A stretch of 64,000 bases of DNA from Bacteriovoracaceae bacterium. GTDB lineage: Bacteria; Bdellovibrionota; Bacteriovoracia; Bacteriovoracales; Bacteriovoracaceae. Where the stretch lies: positions 90,489-154,488 of the forward strand of contig JABIHA010000020.1 of the NCBI GenBank assembly GCA_018649885.1, given 5' to 3'. The notes under the pieces are model-generated. The model was given only the letters and a program-made list of their open reading frames with translations, ran no database searches and had not been told where the DNA came from. The position numbers and the translations under genes were made by a program. Below, one piece after another: positions 17,996-27,044 of the stretch. Numbering within the stretch: the first letter of the stretch is position 1; every line of letters starts with the position of its first letter.

Positions 17996-18377
17996 TGCTG
18001 CAGTCTAATCGCCAACTAAGAGTCATCGGTAAATTTTGGCCAAATATAATTTATTGAATGTTGGCATGGTAGCACTCAGTTACTCAGCATTCCTGGCGCA
18101 GCTGGTGGATCCACAAGAAAATAATTAATTTTACAAGAGTATTATTTCCAACATATGACAAATCAACAGTAAAATTTAAAATCATCACAGCAAAATGTTT
18201 AAAGTTTGAACAATAATGAAACAATTACAAAAACGGCAGATGATAAATTGAATATTTTGTGTCCTGACCTTGTCGAATGTTCACTACTTATACCATTTCA
18301 TTCTATTCTAAGATAAGTTAACTCTATAAGATTTCGCACAGATCTTTGCTTATGAAATACAGAGGTAGCTTAAAACC

Positions 18378-18839
18378 ATGTTAGTCATTTTAGATAAATT
18401 TCTAGCGCCTTACATTGGCCAAGTTGGTACAGTTTTGTTTACCTCAATGTCACTTTATATCGTCCTAAGAACTAAGAAAAAAAACAAATTAAATTCAAAG
18501 AAAATGAACCAAAATATTTCAAGAGGTCGAGTAGATCCAAAGTGCCATGATGAGAAAAGGCCTGAAGTCTCAAAATTCCCTAAGCCCAAGCTTCAAATCA
18601 AAGAGGGACATTATGAAAAGAAAGACTGTTCTAGCTGTCATAAGACCGAAACGAATAAAAACAAGTGGTACTTTGATCACTCTGATTCAAAAGATAGAGA
18701 TATAAAATTTTGTCTTCCTTGTCACAAAACGGCAGGTAAAAGAAAACATTTCTATGCAATTCCCTTTGGCGGTTTTCGTGGAGATGGTAACTGCTATACC
18801 TGTCACAACAAAAAAAGACAAAGCTGGAAGGCGAAGTAG
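18378..18839 (+). CDS. Membrane-anchored triheme cytochrome c
   Basis: The protein has 153 residues. An N-terminal hydrophobic segment (PYIGQVGTVLFTSMSLYIVL) is an uncleaved anchor, followed by a Lys-rich linker. Three CxxCH heme sites are visible: CSSCH, CLPCH and CYTCH, all in the C-terminal half, with extra His residues (HYEKK, HSDSK, HFY) that could be distal ligands. The form is like small multiheme proteins that carry electrons in the periplasm. It is followed at once by a broken diheme cytochrome, so the two may once have worked together. Confidence 0.82.
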   Translation: MLVILDKFLAPYIGQVGTVLFTSMSLYIVLRTKKKNKLNSKKMNQNISRGRVDPKCHDEKRPEVSKFPKPKLQIKEGHYEKKDCSSCHKTETNKNKWYFDHSDSKDRDIKFCLPCHKTAGKRKHFYAIPFGGFRGDGNCYTCHNKKRQSWKAK

Positions 18840-19006
18840 CTCCTAGGTTGTTTCAAAAAAAACCATGACTGGAATCAGTAAGATGGTAAGGGCAATAGTC
18901 GAATTGAACTTCAATTTGTACGGAAATTAGTTGATACTAGGTGATCAATTGAAACTTTTACATCGCCATTCAATATTGCCACTCAGTAAAGTAAAAGCTC
19001 GGCATG

Positions 19007-19448
19007 ATGAAAACCATTACTTTATTAGTCACAGTCCTTATTGCACAAACAATTCTTGCTCAAGATGAAAATATTCTGCTAGAGGAAAAGGGCCAGTAAA
19101 CTAACTAGTGGTGATATTGAAGCAGTATCGACTTACCTAAATGGTCTTTCATGGGAAGCTAAAGTTAAAAAGTCTTATAAGGCTGATACTAAGACAATTT
19201 CTCTGAAAAAAAAGATTGGTTGTTTTAACTGCCATGGCACTAAATCGCCAAGCGATTTGGATTACTTTCCTGCTTTGGCCGGACAAAAAAAGAGGTACAT
19301 TATCAATCAGCTTAAGGCCTTTAAAGAGGGCACTAGGCACTCCAACTTTATGGAGCCCATAGCACAATCACTTAGCAAAAAAGAAATTAAATCTATTGCT
19401 AGGCTTCTTCACAATATATTTTCAGTAAAAAATTCTGAGCTTCAATAA
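19007..19448 (+). pseudogene. Diheme c4-type cytochrome with an internal deletion/frameshift
   Basis: A signal peptide (MKTITLLVTVLIAQTILAQ) starts at 19007 and runs into TAA at 19097. A second frame, open from 19083, encodes SGDIEAVSTYLNGL (the end of a first cytochrome domain), then GCFNCHG and PALAGQKKRYIINQLKAFKEG...FMEPIAQSLSKKEI, which is the second domain of a cytochrome c4/c553-type protein with its Met ligand. The first heme domain is absent and the frames differ, so about 80 residues were lost out of frame. Expression as a working cytochrome is not expected unless the sequence contains an error. Confidence 0.7.
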
Positions 19449-19497
19449 GATAGGTTTTACTTAACTCGACTTTTTATGGCCCTAGCAATAGAACCTT

Positions 19498-19863
19498 TCA
19501 TATCTTCATTGCCCGTTTTCCATAGATTCTTCTCAGATTTTCGCATTGAGCAAGTCCCACATTCTTTAAACAAACCATCGTAGTCACATATCGACATGCA
19601 AGGGGTGAAAGGAAAAAGACGACAGCAATGTAGATGGGGGCAAGGATTTTGTGCTTTGCTACTCCTGCGGCCAAGGATTTGCAAAGATATATTGGTGCTT
19701 TTCTCATTTTTGGATGAATAAACCAAACTAGCATTCCACAAATATTAAAAAGAAAGTGAACAAGAGCAATGGCCAGGCCGTGAACATTTCCAGCTAATGC
19801 CGCGATTAAGGCCGTAGCAGTTGTCCCAATATTAGCCCCAGTGGTCTTTGTTTGAATGCTCAT
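19498..19863 (-). pseudogene. C-terminal remnant of a Na/Pi cotransporter (NptA/PF02690 type)
   Basis: The 121 residues from the ATG at 19863 include TGANIGTTATALIAALAGN and HFLFNICGMLVWF, which match the second repeat of Na+/phosphate symporters (GANIGTT loop plus following helix), then another membrane segment (IYIAVVFFLSPLA). Full proteins have 350-550 residues and two such repeats, so most of the gene is missing. The start has a good ribosome site (AGGAGAATTTG), suggesting an internal deletion that joined the 5' end to the C-terminal part. Transport activity is unlikely. The 249 bases upstream (19914-20162) hold nothing else I can support apart from the methyltransferase start. Confidence 0.65.
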
Positions 19864-20120
19864 TTCAAATTCTCCTAAAAAATTCCCACACATTAAGGAA
19901 CAATCTGTCCCGATGTCTTCTTGAGTTATTATTAACGATCTGAAAGCGTAGTGGCAATACGAGTATTGAGATACTGTCCCTAATTGAGAATCGGGACGCT
20001 AGAAACTGGTCATATAAGACGAACTCCCCTAGCTATGCGACTAAACCCCTTGAATTTATTACAAGCTAGACGCTATATATAGAATCCAGTAAAATCTGTG
20101 AATATAAGTTCTAAGGGGCC

Positions 20121-21020
20121 AATATCAGCAATTGTACAGCATGTAATAGCACTAATATAAAAATGGTTCCCTTCAACAATCACTTAGAAAACAAATTTAA
20201 GCTAACTGCCAAGCAAAGTATCGCCTCAAAATTATTTCCCATTTTCAAACACTTTTTTCCCAATCAATTTTGGTATTGGAGAAAAATACTACCTCTGCCT
20301 ATTTTTGATATTGAGTTATGTACAGACTGCGGGCATGGTCACCATCCACTTAATATCTCTGAAAAGGTTTTGAGGGACTATTACACTAGCAACTATTGGT
20401 ATTCCGCGGGAGAAACTGTCGAAGCAGACGACGAATACTTAACGAAGCTCCAGTGTATTGAGCAATTTGAATTTATTCAAGACAGCATTCCAAGTAGCAT
20501 TACTGAAGTTTTAGAAATAGGTGGCGCCCACTGCCACTTTAGTCAACTGCTTAGACATCACTGGAAAGTACAAAATCTTCATGTCGTTGAACCGGGTGAG
20601 CGTTGGAATGACTATTACAAGACAATTAGGATTGAGAAAATATCAGATTTTTTCCCCTGTGATACCCAAAAAAAGTTTGACTACATTCACACCTCTCATT
20701 GGTTAGAACATGTCTCTGGGGTAAAAAACACACTTGGAGAAATTTCCCAACTACTAAAAGACCGTGGTTTCCTTTTTATAGAAGTACCAAATTGTAATAG
20801 TGAATACTGGGAAGTAGATACCGGCGTTTTTCCCCATCTTGAGTTTTTTACAAAAGAGTCAATGACGTTTTTTCTAGAAGAGCATTTCAATGTCATTGTA
20901 ATAGATAATTACGGAGATGATCACCTCTCAATAAACACTGGAAATATCCATCAGGGAAAGGCAAAATTAAATGAAAAAGGTCAGTTTCTAAGAGTATTAG
21001 CACAGAAAAAACCTATCTAG
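20121..21020 (+). CDS. SAM-dependent methyltransferase with N-terminal zinc-ribbon half, start unclear
   Basis: The Rossmann methyltransferase core is clear: VLEIGGAHCHFSQLL (motif I), LHVVEPGE, FDYIHTSHWLEHV, GFLFIEVPN, as in Methyltransf_23 enzymes. The first ATG (20163) has no ribosome site. Upstream in frame, after a TAA at 20112, the sequence NCTACNSTNI pairs with LCTDCG downstream to form the C-x2-C/C-x2-C zinc site seen in sugar and O-methyltransferases of this family, so the protein should begin before 20163. No ATG, GTG or TTG exists there; an ATC at 20124 lies five bases after AAGGGG. The gene is either 5'-damaged or uses an odd start. Confidence 0.7.
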   Translation, partial: NISNCTACNSTNIKMVPFNNHLENKFKLTAKQSIASKLFPIFKHFFPNQFWYWRKILPLPIFDIELCTDCGHGHHPLNISEKVLRDYYTSNYWYSAGETVEADDEYLTKLQCIEQFEFIQDSIPSSITEVLEIGGAHCHFSQLLRHHWKVQNLHVVEPGERWNDYYKTIRIEKISDFFPCDTQKKFDYIHTSHWLEHVSGVKNTLGEISQLLKDRGFLFIEVPNCNSEYWEVDTGVFPHLEFFTKESMTFFLEEHFNVIVIDNYGDDHLSINTGNIHQGKAKLNEKGQFLRVLAQKKPI

Positions 21021-21050
21021 CTTTTAACTTCTTTTAACTTCTTTTAACTT
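21021..21050 (+). repeat. Three tandem copies of a 10-base unit
   Basis: CTTTTAACTT is repeated three times directly after the methyltransferase stop. It is a simple slippage-type tandem repeat with no known function. Confidence 0.7.
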
Positions 21051-21120
21051 TATTTTTCTATTTCTTAAATCAACTCTATACCACTTACAAGCCGATAAAT
21101 CTGGTAACAAGGATGTTACC

Positions 21121-21885
21121 ATGGCAAATCAATTAACTTTAGTAATTCTAGAAAATTTTTATCAATGTTGTGAAGACCCGCTGGCAAAGGATCTATTCGG
21201 ACAAATGGCCGCATTGAAATGCCTTGGTTATTCAAATATTTATGGTGATGGAGTTCTCGCCTTTGATAAAGATGATTTATTTGGAACCCATTTATTAGTT
21301 TGTGATAAACATCAAGGAAACCTAAGAGTCTTATCGGGATATAAATCAGTAAACTACTCAAGTTGCAAGAAATTTGGATTCAACTTTGCTATTAAAAATA
21401 TGATTGCCGCCAATGGATCTAGCCAATGTCTTGAGGAGTTGGAAAGTGTCATTACTAAATGTGAAAAAGAAGGCCATGAAATTTCCTATGATACAACTTG
21501 GACAATACTCCCTCACGTAAGAAATCAACCCAGCTCATTTAAAAAGACATTGAAAGAGTGAACATGTGCATATTTAGTACATCATCACAAAAGTTACAAT
21601 ATTAAGTACTGGCTTACATTTGGAATGAAAGATGTAAAAACGGATCAATATTTTCAAAAAATAGGTGCTACAGATATCTCCTCTTCTCCTTGGCTCATTC
21701 ACCCTACAATAAAATACTTAGAAGATTATGCCCCCGTATCTGATGTAGAAGCAAGATCTATGATATGTGACATAGATAATTACACTGACTATGCCTATGG
21801 TATTGCTGATAAGTATGCCTCAATGTGGGAAGAAAGAATTGTGATCGCACCAGTTGATCAAATGAAAATTAAGAAAGCTGCATAG
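21121..21885 (+). pseudogene. Possible acyltransferase-like gene split by an in-frame TGA
   Basis: Frame 21121 encodes 146 residues (TLVILENFYQCCED...) to a TGA at 21559-21561. The same frame continues without interruption as TCAYLVHHHKSYNIKYWLTFG and on to 21885. Both halves look coding and together give about 254 residues. The first half (DLFGTHLLVCDKHQGNLRVLSGY) has a strand-loop pattern loosely like GNAT/autoinducer-synthase-type acyltransferases, but I would not assign a function. The ribosome site before 21121 is AAGGATG. A nonsense mutation, stop readthrough or a sequencing error could explain the TGA. Confidence 0.55.
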
Positions 21886-21904
21886 AAGGTTTTTAGGCGT
21901 AATT

Positions 21905-22786
21905 TTAAAAGTTTATATGGTAAGAGCAATAGCTATCACCTAAGTGAATACTTTTAGATAAATTCACAGAGGCCTTTGGAAACCCTGCATACATTGGAAA
22001 AGTCGACATGACTCCTACCTTTGATACCGAAAGCGGAAGGTTGCCGAGATTTTTCTTCTCTAAGATGTCAGCAACATCTGAATTCGATCTTACTCGTATT
22101 TCGCAAAGTTCACCGTTCATTTTGTGAATTTCATAGTCAAAGTTTCTGTCGAACCGATCTATGATTTCTTCAACAATACAAGCAAACACCTCTTGAGGTG
22201 TGCTAAATTGTGATAAGATCTTTCCAAGTGCGCCATGCTTATTTGAATAGTATGACTGCTCCCCCATTTTTGAAACTTCATTAAGATCATGGCCACGTTC
22301 ATATAAACTACCTAGTAGATCAGTAATAAAATTATTATTGATGGCCGCCTCTGGATCAGAAAAATGGTGCTCTTTTAGTTGAAACTCTCTAAGCAAGCTG
22401 GTCTTATAAACTAAACCATAATTTTCTTCAATATAGTCCAATATATTTATAACTGTTCTCTTCTTCCCAAATGCTCCTTTTGCAAAGTATTTGGGAAGAC
22501 TATCAACATTACCCTCAAAACTATCTAAAAGAAATTTATAGTCCACACTATCTAAAATTGCTGAATTAAAATCAACATTCAAAACATTGAGCATTTCCTG
22601 AAAAGCAAAAATAGGAAATTTCTTCTTATCCGCAAGAATCTGCTTAAACTCCGACTCTCCAACCTGAAGAATCCTGGCCATTTCCAAGTCATTCCACCCT
22701 GCTAAGAATTGAAATTTTTTGACAAAACTTCTGGCCCCAAAGCTAATTTCAGCTTTATTCAAAGAGCTTTGAAGTGGTAGTGCCAT
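21905..22786 (-). CDS. Regulator-like protein with degenerate HTH (paralogue of upstream gene)
   Basis: The protein has 293 residues. Residues 15-75 (ARSFVKKFQFLAGWNDLEMARILQVGESEFKQIL) resemble a lambda-type HTH in which the recognition helix is unusual. The C-terminal 200 residues share layout with the upstream neighbour: a helical section, a KHGALGKILSQF block, then a beta-rich end finishing CSYHINF (compare WHYHFKAL). The ATG lies inside the neighbour's 3' end (28-base overlap), with AGGA ahead, so both are co-translated. It probably senses a small molecule through the C-terminal domain, by inference. No exact family recognised. Confidence 0.6.
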   Translation of the reverse strand: MALPLQSSLNKAEISFGARSFVKKFQFLAGWNDLEMARILQVGESEFKQILADKKKFPIFAFQEMLNVLNVDFNSAILDSVDYKFLLDSFEGNVDSLPKYFAKGAFGKKRTVINILDYIEENYGLVYKTSLLREFQLKEHHFSDPEAAINNNFITDLLGSLYERGHDLNEVSKMGEQSYYSNKHGALGKILSQFSTPQEVFACIVEEIIDRFDRNFDYEIHKMNGELCEIRVRSNSDVADILEKKNLGNLPLSVSKVGVMSTFPMYAGFPKASVNLSKSIHLGDSYCSYHINF

Positions 22787-23649
22787 GGCCCATTCCTATT
22801 GCTATTACTATTACTATCAAGTTCAGTCTTTAAGACTTCGTAGTCACTAAATTGATCACTATATTTACAAATATTTTCAAAAAATAGAAAGTCATATTCT
22901 TTTATCAGCTGGCAGTCTGAGTCAGTAAAACGAGAAAGTTGATTTGTATAAAAAGGGCCAGGAGTAACATCAATGCTTAATATGCCATCAAGGCCTTGTC
23001 TTAACTTCCTGGTAAAGTTACAATCGTACTTATTTGATTGTTTGACATAGACGCCTGCAATTTCATGAGGAGTATCAATCATATTATAAACGTGGTGCAA
23101 GTGACCATGGCACTTTGGAGACAAAAAATCAATTTCACTAAAAATGTCCTTCTTACCCAAGTCAGTACAACCTATAACTTCTTTTGTAAAATCGAGAAAA
23201 AACTTAAAGTTTAATTTTGTGTCAAAACAATAAGTAATATGTTCATCAAGGTCATAATTATTGAGAACCTTATTGAACCCAACTTCACCCATTTGTTTTT
23301 TAGCATATAAAAATAACGGTGCTATTGCCCTCATGCTATAGGTAGCATTTTTCTTATACATTTCAGGTACCCTCAAATTCCCCGCTTCATATTTAAACGA
23401 TCCATGGACAACTTTTAAGCTATCAAGAAAACCATCGAGTAATGAAGAGGGAGAAACACCAAGCCTATGACAAATGCCCCCCCACTCCCCAACCGAAGGA
23501 AGATACTTTTCATTTTCAATCCTAGAAACTATTGATTGGCTTAAATAGACGTGTGAGGCCAGCTCTCTTTGAGAAATATTTCGAACCTTTCGGATATACA
23601 AAAAGAGATCTTTTATATTTTTGGCATAATTTTTTTCTATTTCGTTCAT
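22759..23649 (-). CDS. XRE-family transcription regulator with C-terminal sensor-like domain
   Basis: The protein has 296 residues. The N-terminal HTH is clear: LFLYIRKVRNISQRELASHVYLSQSIVSRIENEKYLPS. The remaining 220 residues form a domain (ATYSMRAIAPLFLYAKKQMG...HGHLHHVYNMIDTPHEIAGVYVKQSN) of the same size and layout as the C-terminal part of the downstream gene. A run of SNSNSN in the tail (residues about 283-290) is encoded by a short AGT/AAT-type repeat just before the downstream start. Target genes and ligand are unknown; autoregulation of the pair is plausible. Confidence 0.7.
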   Translation of the reverse strand: MNEIEKNYAKNIKDLFLYIRKVRNISQRELASHVYLSQSIVSRIENEKYLPSVGEWGGICHRLGVSPSSLLDGFLDSLKVVHGSFKYEAGNLRVPEMYKKNATYSMRAIAPLFLYAKKQMGEVGFNKVLNNYDLDEHITYCFDTKLNFKFFLDFTKEVIGCTDLGKKDIFSEIDFLSPKCHGHLHHVYNMIDTPHEIAGVYVKQSNKYDCNFTRKLRQGLDGILSIDVTPGPFYTNQLSRFTDSDCQLIKEYDFLFFENICKYSDQFSDYEVLKTELDSNSNSNRNGPWHYHFKAL

Positions 23650-23715
23650 ATACTCATAAGTTATTATATTTTCATTAACCCTATTTTAATGAAAATAATC
23701 TAACTAAATGAATAT

Positions 23716-24087
23716 TTAAGCTAACATGGTTTGGCAAGTCGACTGGTCTACTGTGCTGAGCCAAGAAACCTTTTCTTCCTCCGGTAGGTTAACAAGTTTG
23801 AGTGCAAGGTTTCGGTCCAAAAGAAGAACCGAGCCGCTTCGCCCAGTAAATTCAAGTATACTCACCCTAAGGAATTCATGTAGGTGCGCATCAACGCTAA
23901 TTTGATCAATAATGACAACTTTCTTGATAAGAGGATCCATGCACTCAAGCTCGGCCATTAACATTATATAGTTACAAGTAAGTGTCACACGCTCAATTCC
24001 AGACAAATCACCCTCTCCGCCCTCTCCTGTTGCAAGGTCGCTAATCCACTTGTGATCAGTCGAAAATAGCAATACATTCATTTTCAC
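23716..24087 (-). CDS. Small receiver-like protein of unknown function
   Basis: The protein has 123 residues, starting behind GAGGTG. It begins MNVLLFSTDHKWISDL and has a second strand KKVVIIDQIS, in the order of a response-regulator receiver, but at half spacing and without a full acidic pocket: only one Asp is present at the strand end. It may be a degenerate receiver. It lies upstream of the paralogous regulator pair on the same strand, 66 bases away, so it may be part of their operon. Confidence 0.5.
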   Translation of the reverse strand: MKMNVLLFSTDHKWISDLATGEGGEGDLSGIERVTLTCNYIMLMAELECMDPLIKKVVIIDQISVDAHLHEFLRVSILEFTGRSGSVLLLDRNLALKLVNLPEEEKVSWLSTVDQSTCQTMLA

Positions 24088-24235
24088 CTCTTAAATAATA
24101 ATTTACTTCTACTTAGTTTAAATTGCATTTTCATGAAAGGTGGAGGGATGATTCCATATGAAATCAATTTGGGGTTAATAATTTCTTAAATTAAGTTCAA
24201 GAAATTTAATAACTCTTTTTGTTGGTTTTAATCAA

Positions 24236-24262
24236 AATGATGACTCGTTTGAGTCAATCATT
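24236..24262. promoter_or_regulatory. Inverted repeat upstream of the sulfite-oxidase-like gene
   Basis: AATGATGACTC and GAGTCAATCATT flank a GTTT centre; the arms match over 11 positions with one extra base. It lies about 120 bases ahead of the chosen start of the sulfite-oxidase-like gene and 150 bases from the divergent small gene. It may be a repressor site for either. The rest of 24088-24380 shows no gene. Confidence 0.45.
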
Positions 24263-24380
24263 CTACCATTAATCACTTACTCATTGTTTCTTATGTTGAT
24301 TGATTTTCGTCATCATAAAGTCTTTGAAGCTAGATTATAATAATTTATTGAAAAATTGTTGGAAGGTGAAAGGAAAAATC

Positions 24381-25472
24381 ATGGATCAAGTGAACCTACA
24401 AGACCGAGAATTGAAACCACTTAGAGGACTTCCCTCTTGGGGGGGTAAAGCTTTTGCCCGTTGGATATTGAAGCTTTTAAGTATGGAAGAGCAACCACTC
24501 TCAGATCAAGATCAATATATCTCACCTATTAAGGGTTACTTTAGAAGAGATCGCTATTTTCAGCCTAAGCTTTCAGCGCAGTCTTATTCGCTAGAAATAA
24601 ATAGTCCTCATCAAAGTAAGAGCTTCAGCCTAGAAGAGTTAAAAAAGCTTCCCCAAAAAAAGATTGTATGTGTGCAAGAGTGTGCAGGAAACGGCAACCA
24701 TCTCATGGGTTCAGCTGGATTAGTGGGTCACTGTCTGTGGGAGGGACCAACTGTGCAGTCAGTGCTTGAACATTACCCAGATATTCAACAGACTCCCTAT
24801 TTGGTATTTCGAGGTCTTGATAATTTAGGGGGAATAAAAAAGGGATATCACTACGGTCTTTCTATAGAAGAAGTGATTAATGGCAAGGGAATCATTGCAC
24901 TCAAAATGAATGGTGAAGAGCTAAGCAGACGACACGGGTTTCCTGCCCGTTTGGTTGTTCCTCGGATTTACTCAATGTCACATGTTAAATGGCTTAGTGA
25001 AATTGAATTGGTTAAAGAGCCACATTCTGGAATCTACAATACCAAAATTTATGTTAATAAAGAATTTCAAGACGGAAAGTGGGTTAATGTGCAGGCCAGG
25101 TGGATTGATTTAAAATCCTACATCACTCGCTGTGAACCTCTTGGGGATGGGTCCTTTAGACTTTCCGGTTTTGCTTGGGGGGGAGAGGAATCCATATCCC
25201 GAGTTGAAATTTCCACAGATCATGGAGTGAGTTGGACTAATGCTGAGCTAACAACTGCCGAGCTTCCATCCTCCTTAAAAGAAATAGAGGGAGTCGAATA
25301 TTTTGGGTCTTGGCAATGCTTCTCTACAGTATGGAGGCCTGAAGCTGGTCGTTATACTATTGGTTCGAGGGCCTACAGCTCCAGTGGACAGGCACAGCCT
25401 TTAACACAACCTGAAAATGTCAAAGGGCATTTTAATCAGTGCCAAATTATGTGGCGGAAGGTGGACATATAG
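24381..25472 (+). CDS. Sulfite-oxidase-family molybdopterin protein without export signal
   Basis: The start is the ATG at 24381 behind AAAGGA; the ORF's earlier ATG gives an unlikely hydrophobic leader. The protein has 363 residues. The Moco domain is recognised by IVCVQECAGNGNHL (Cys in ECAGN as Mo ligand), KGYHYGLSIEE, GEELSRRHGFPARLVVPRIYSMSHVKWL. The C-terminal dimerisation domain is GFAWGGEESISRVEISTDHGVSW. Known bacterial SorA and YedY are exported by Tat; this one has no twin-Arg signal, so it may be cytoplasmic. Its acceptor is unknown. It overlaps the convergent amidase by 26 bases. Confidence 0.88.
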   Translation: MDQVNLQDRELKPLRGLPSWGGKAFARWILKLLSMEEQPLSDQDQYISPIKGYFRRDRYFQPKLSAQSYSLEINSPHQSKSFSLEELKKLPQKKIVCVQECAGNGNHLMGSAGLVGHCLWEGPTVQSVLEHYPDIQQTPYLVFRGLDNLGGIKKGYHYGLSIEEVINGKGIIALKMNGEELSRRHGFPARLVVPRIYSMSHVKWLSEIELVKEPHSGIYNTKIYVNKEFQDGKWVNVQARWIDLKSYITRCEPLGDGSFRLSGFAWGGEESISRVEISTDHGVSWTNAELTTAELPSSLKEIEGVEYFGSWQCFSTVWRPEAGRYTIGSRAYSSSGQAQPLTQPENVKGHFNQCQIMWRKVDI

Positions 25473-26994
25473 CTCTAGGTGACGTGGTACTAGTTTTTTT
25501 ACCAACCAGTTGACCACTGACAAGAGGAACTTCTTTTTTACATTTGGCCTGAATTAATAAATTCCTAAAAGGAGGAATTTTGAAATCTTCTAATTTTTCT
25601 GCCAAGGCCATGGTCAAATAGTCCATCCCTTTACTACCTATAATTTGCACTGAAAGTGGTAGCTGATCCTTATCCCAAAGAACTGGAACTACGCTTGCGG
25701 GAAGACCAAGAAAATTATAGCAACTGGTATTGCCAACCTTATAAGGACAATAAATGTCCATCTTATGTTTTACTGCCTTTGAAGGATAGACAGGAGAAAT
25801 TATCAGGTTACCACCAGACAATTTGGCGTTAACCTCCAATTTCATTTGCTCAGCTTGTTCAAGGTAGCGCTTGATTGTCTTTTCTGGATGTTTAATGAGT
25901 TTCTCCAAAAGAATCATTAGAGATGTAGGAACGGTGTGAATATTGGCACCGATGATACTTTTGAGTAATTCTATAATGGGATTAACTGAATTCCCATTCG
26001 CTAGCAGTTCTTCACCGGTAACGGCCTCTGGAGCATTTTGTAAAATAGTGGTAAAAATCTCAAAACCTTCTTCTATGAAAGGAGGTCTCCACTTTTCAAG
26101 CTTAAATCCCAATGATCCCGCTCTCATTACGGCGAAATCGACACAGGCCTTAATATCATTATCTGTTTTATATCTTCCATCTTCACTATAATAGTAAATC
26201 GTTCTATTTTTAAAACTGATTTGATTAGTACTTTCTATATGACTGCACTCACTGGCGAGTAAATGCTTTGCACCCCCTAGGAGTAAATTGAAAAGGGGAA
26301 ATAAGTCAGAGGCCCTCCTGGCCATGGGGCCTGAGCAAGTTAAATACTCAATACTTCCATGGGTTGTAGGCCATGATCCTGTGAGAGGAATAATTCCCCC
26401 TGTTGGTTTGTGTCCTGAGACTCCACAAAAGGCTGCTGGATAACGTATGGATCCACCTGTATCACTTCCTAGGCCCAGTGGTGTTGCACCTGCTGCAATC
26501 AAAGAGCCTTCTCCCCCACTGCTTCCCCCTGGAGATCTGGTGATATCGTGGGGATTATTCGTTCTTCCTACAACACTATTTTCAGCGTCCATCCACATCC
26601 CCCCCTCACTCATATTTGATGTGCAAATAGGAATCAGGCCTGCACCAATATACTTTTCAACTCCATAGGCATTTGAGTTCGCCACTATTTGAGTTCGGTA
26701 GTGACTTCCTCCAAACCAAATCTGATTTTTAATAGAGTATGAGGCCTTTATGGAACAAGGTACTCCAAAAAAATCGGGTAAGTCAGATGGGTCCCTGCGG
26801 GCCAATAACTCGTCAGCTTTTTTTGCACAATCTATTGCACTTTCAAATAGTGGAACTGCAATTGCGTTAATAACTGGATTAATTTTCCTTAAGTAACGTA
26901 TGTGAAAATCAACCAACTCACTTGAAGAAATTTTTTTCTTTTTAATTTGCTCCGCGAGCTCTCGCCCACTGGCTGAAAAAAGTAAATCGTCCAT
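25447..26994 (-). CDS. Amidase-signature-family hydrolase
   Basis: The protein has 515 residues. The amidase signature SPGGSSGGEGSLIAAG...GLGSDTGGSIRYPAAFCG contains the Ser-cis-Ser-Lys triad, with Lys in CSIKASYSIKN. The length and C-terminal insert fit single-subunit amidases such as fatty-acid-amide hydrolase-like enzymes rather than GatA (no gatB/gatC nearby). The substrate is unknown. A good ribosome site (GGAGGT) precedes the ATG. Two 17-base palindromes upstream suggest ligand-dependent repression. Confidence 0.88.
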   Translation of the reverse strand: MDDLLFSASGRELAEQIKKKKISSSELVDFHIRYLRKINPVINAIAVPLFESAIDCAKKADELLARRDPSDLPDFFGVPCSIKASYSIKNQIWFGGSHYRTQIVANSNAYGVEKYIGAGLIPICTSNMSEGGMWMDAENSVVGRTNNPHDITRSPGGSSGGEGSLIAAGATPLGLGSDTGGSIRYPAAFCGVSGHKPTGGIIPLTGSWPTTHGSIEYLTCSGPMARRASDLFPLFNLLLGGAKHLLASECSHIESTNQISFKNRTIYYYSEDGRYKTDNDIKACVDFAVMRAGSLGFKLEKWRPPFIEEGFEIFTTILQNAPEAVTGEELLANGNSVNPIIELLKSIIGANIHTVPTSLMILLEKLIKHPEKTIKRYLEQAEQMKLEVNAKLSGGNLIISPVYPSKAVKHKMDIYCPYKVGNTSCYNFLGLPASVVPVLWDKDQLPLSVQIIGSKGMDYLTMALAEKLEDFKIPPFRNLLIQAKCKKEVPLVSGQLVGKKTSTTSPRAICPPSAT

Positions 26995-27044
26995 TTCGAC
27001 CTCCGAGCTTATAATAAATGAGAGTGGGGATTTGTGATTGAATT

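Noticed and set aside
19457..19741. 94-residue minus-strand ORF overlapping the Na/Pi remnant
   Set aside because: It is in a different frame from the recognisable transporter sequence and has no protein-like pattern.
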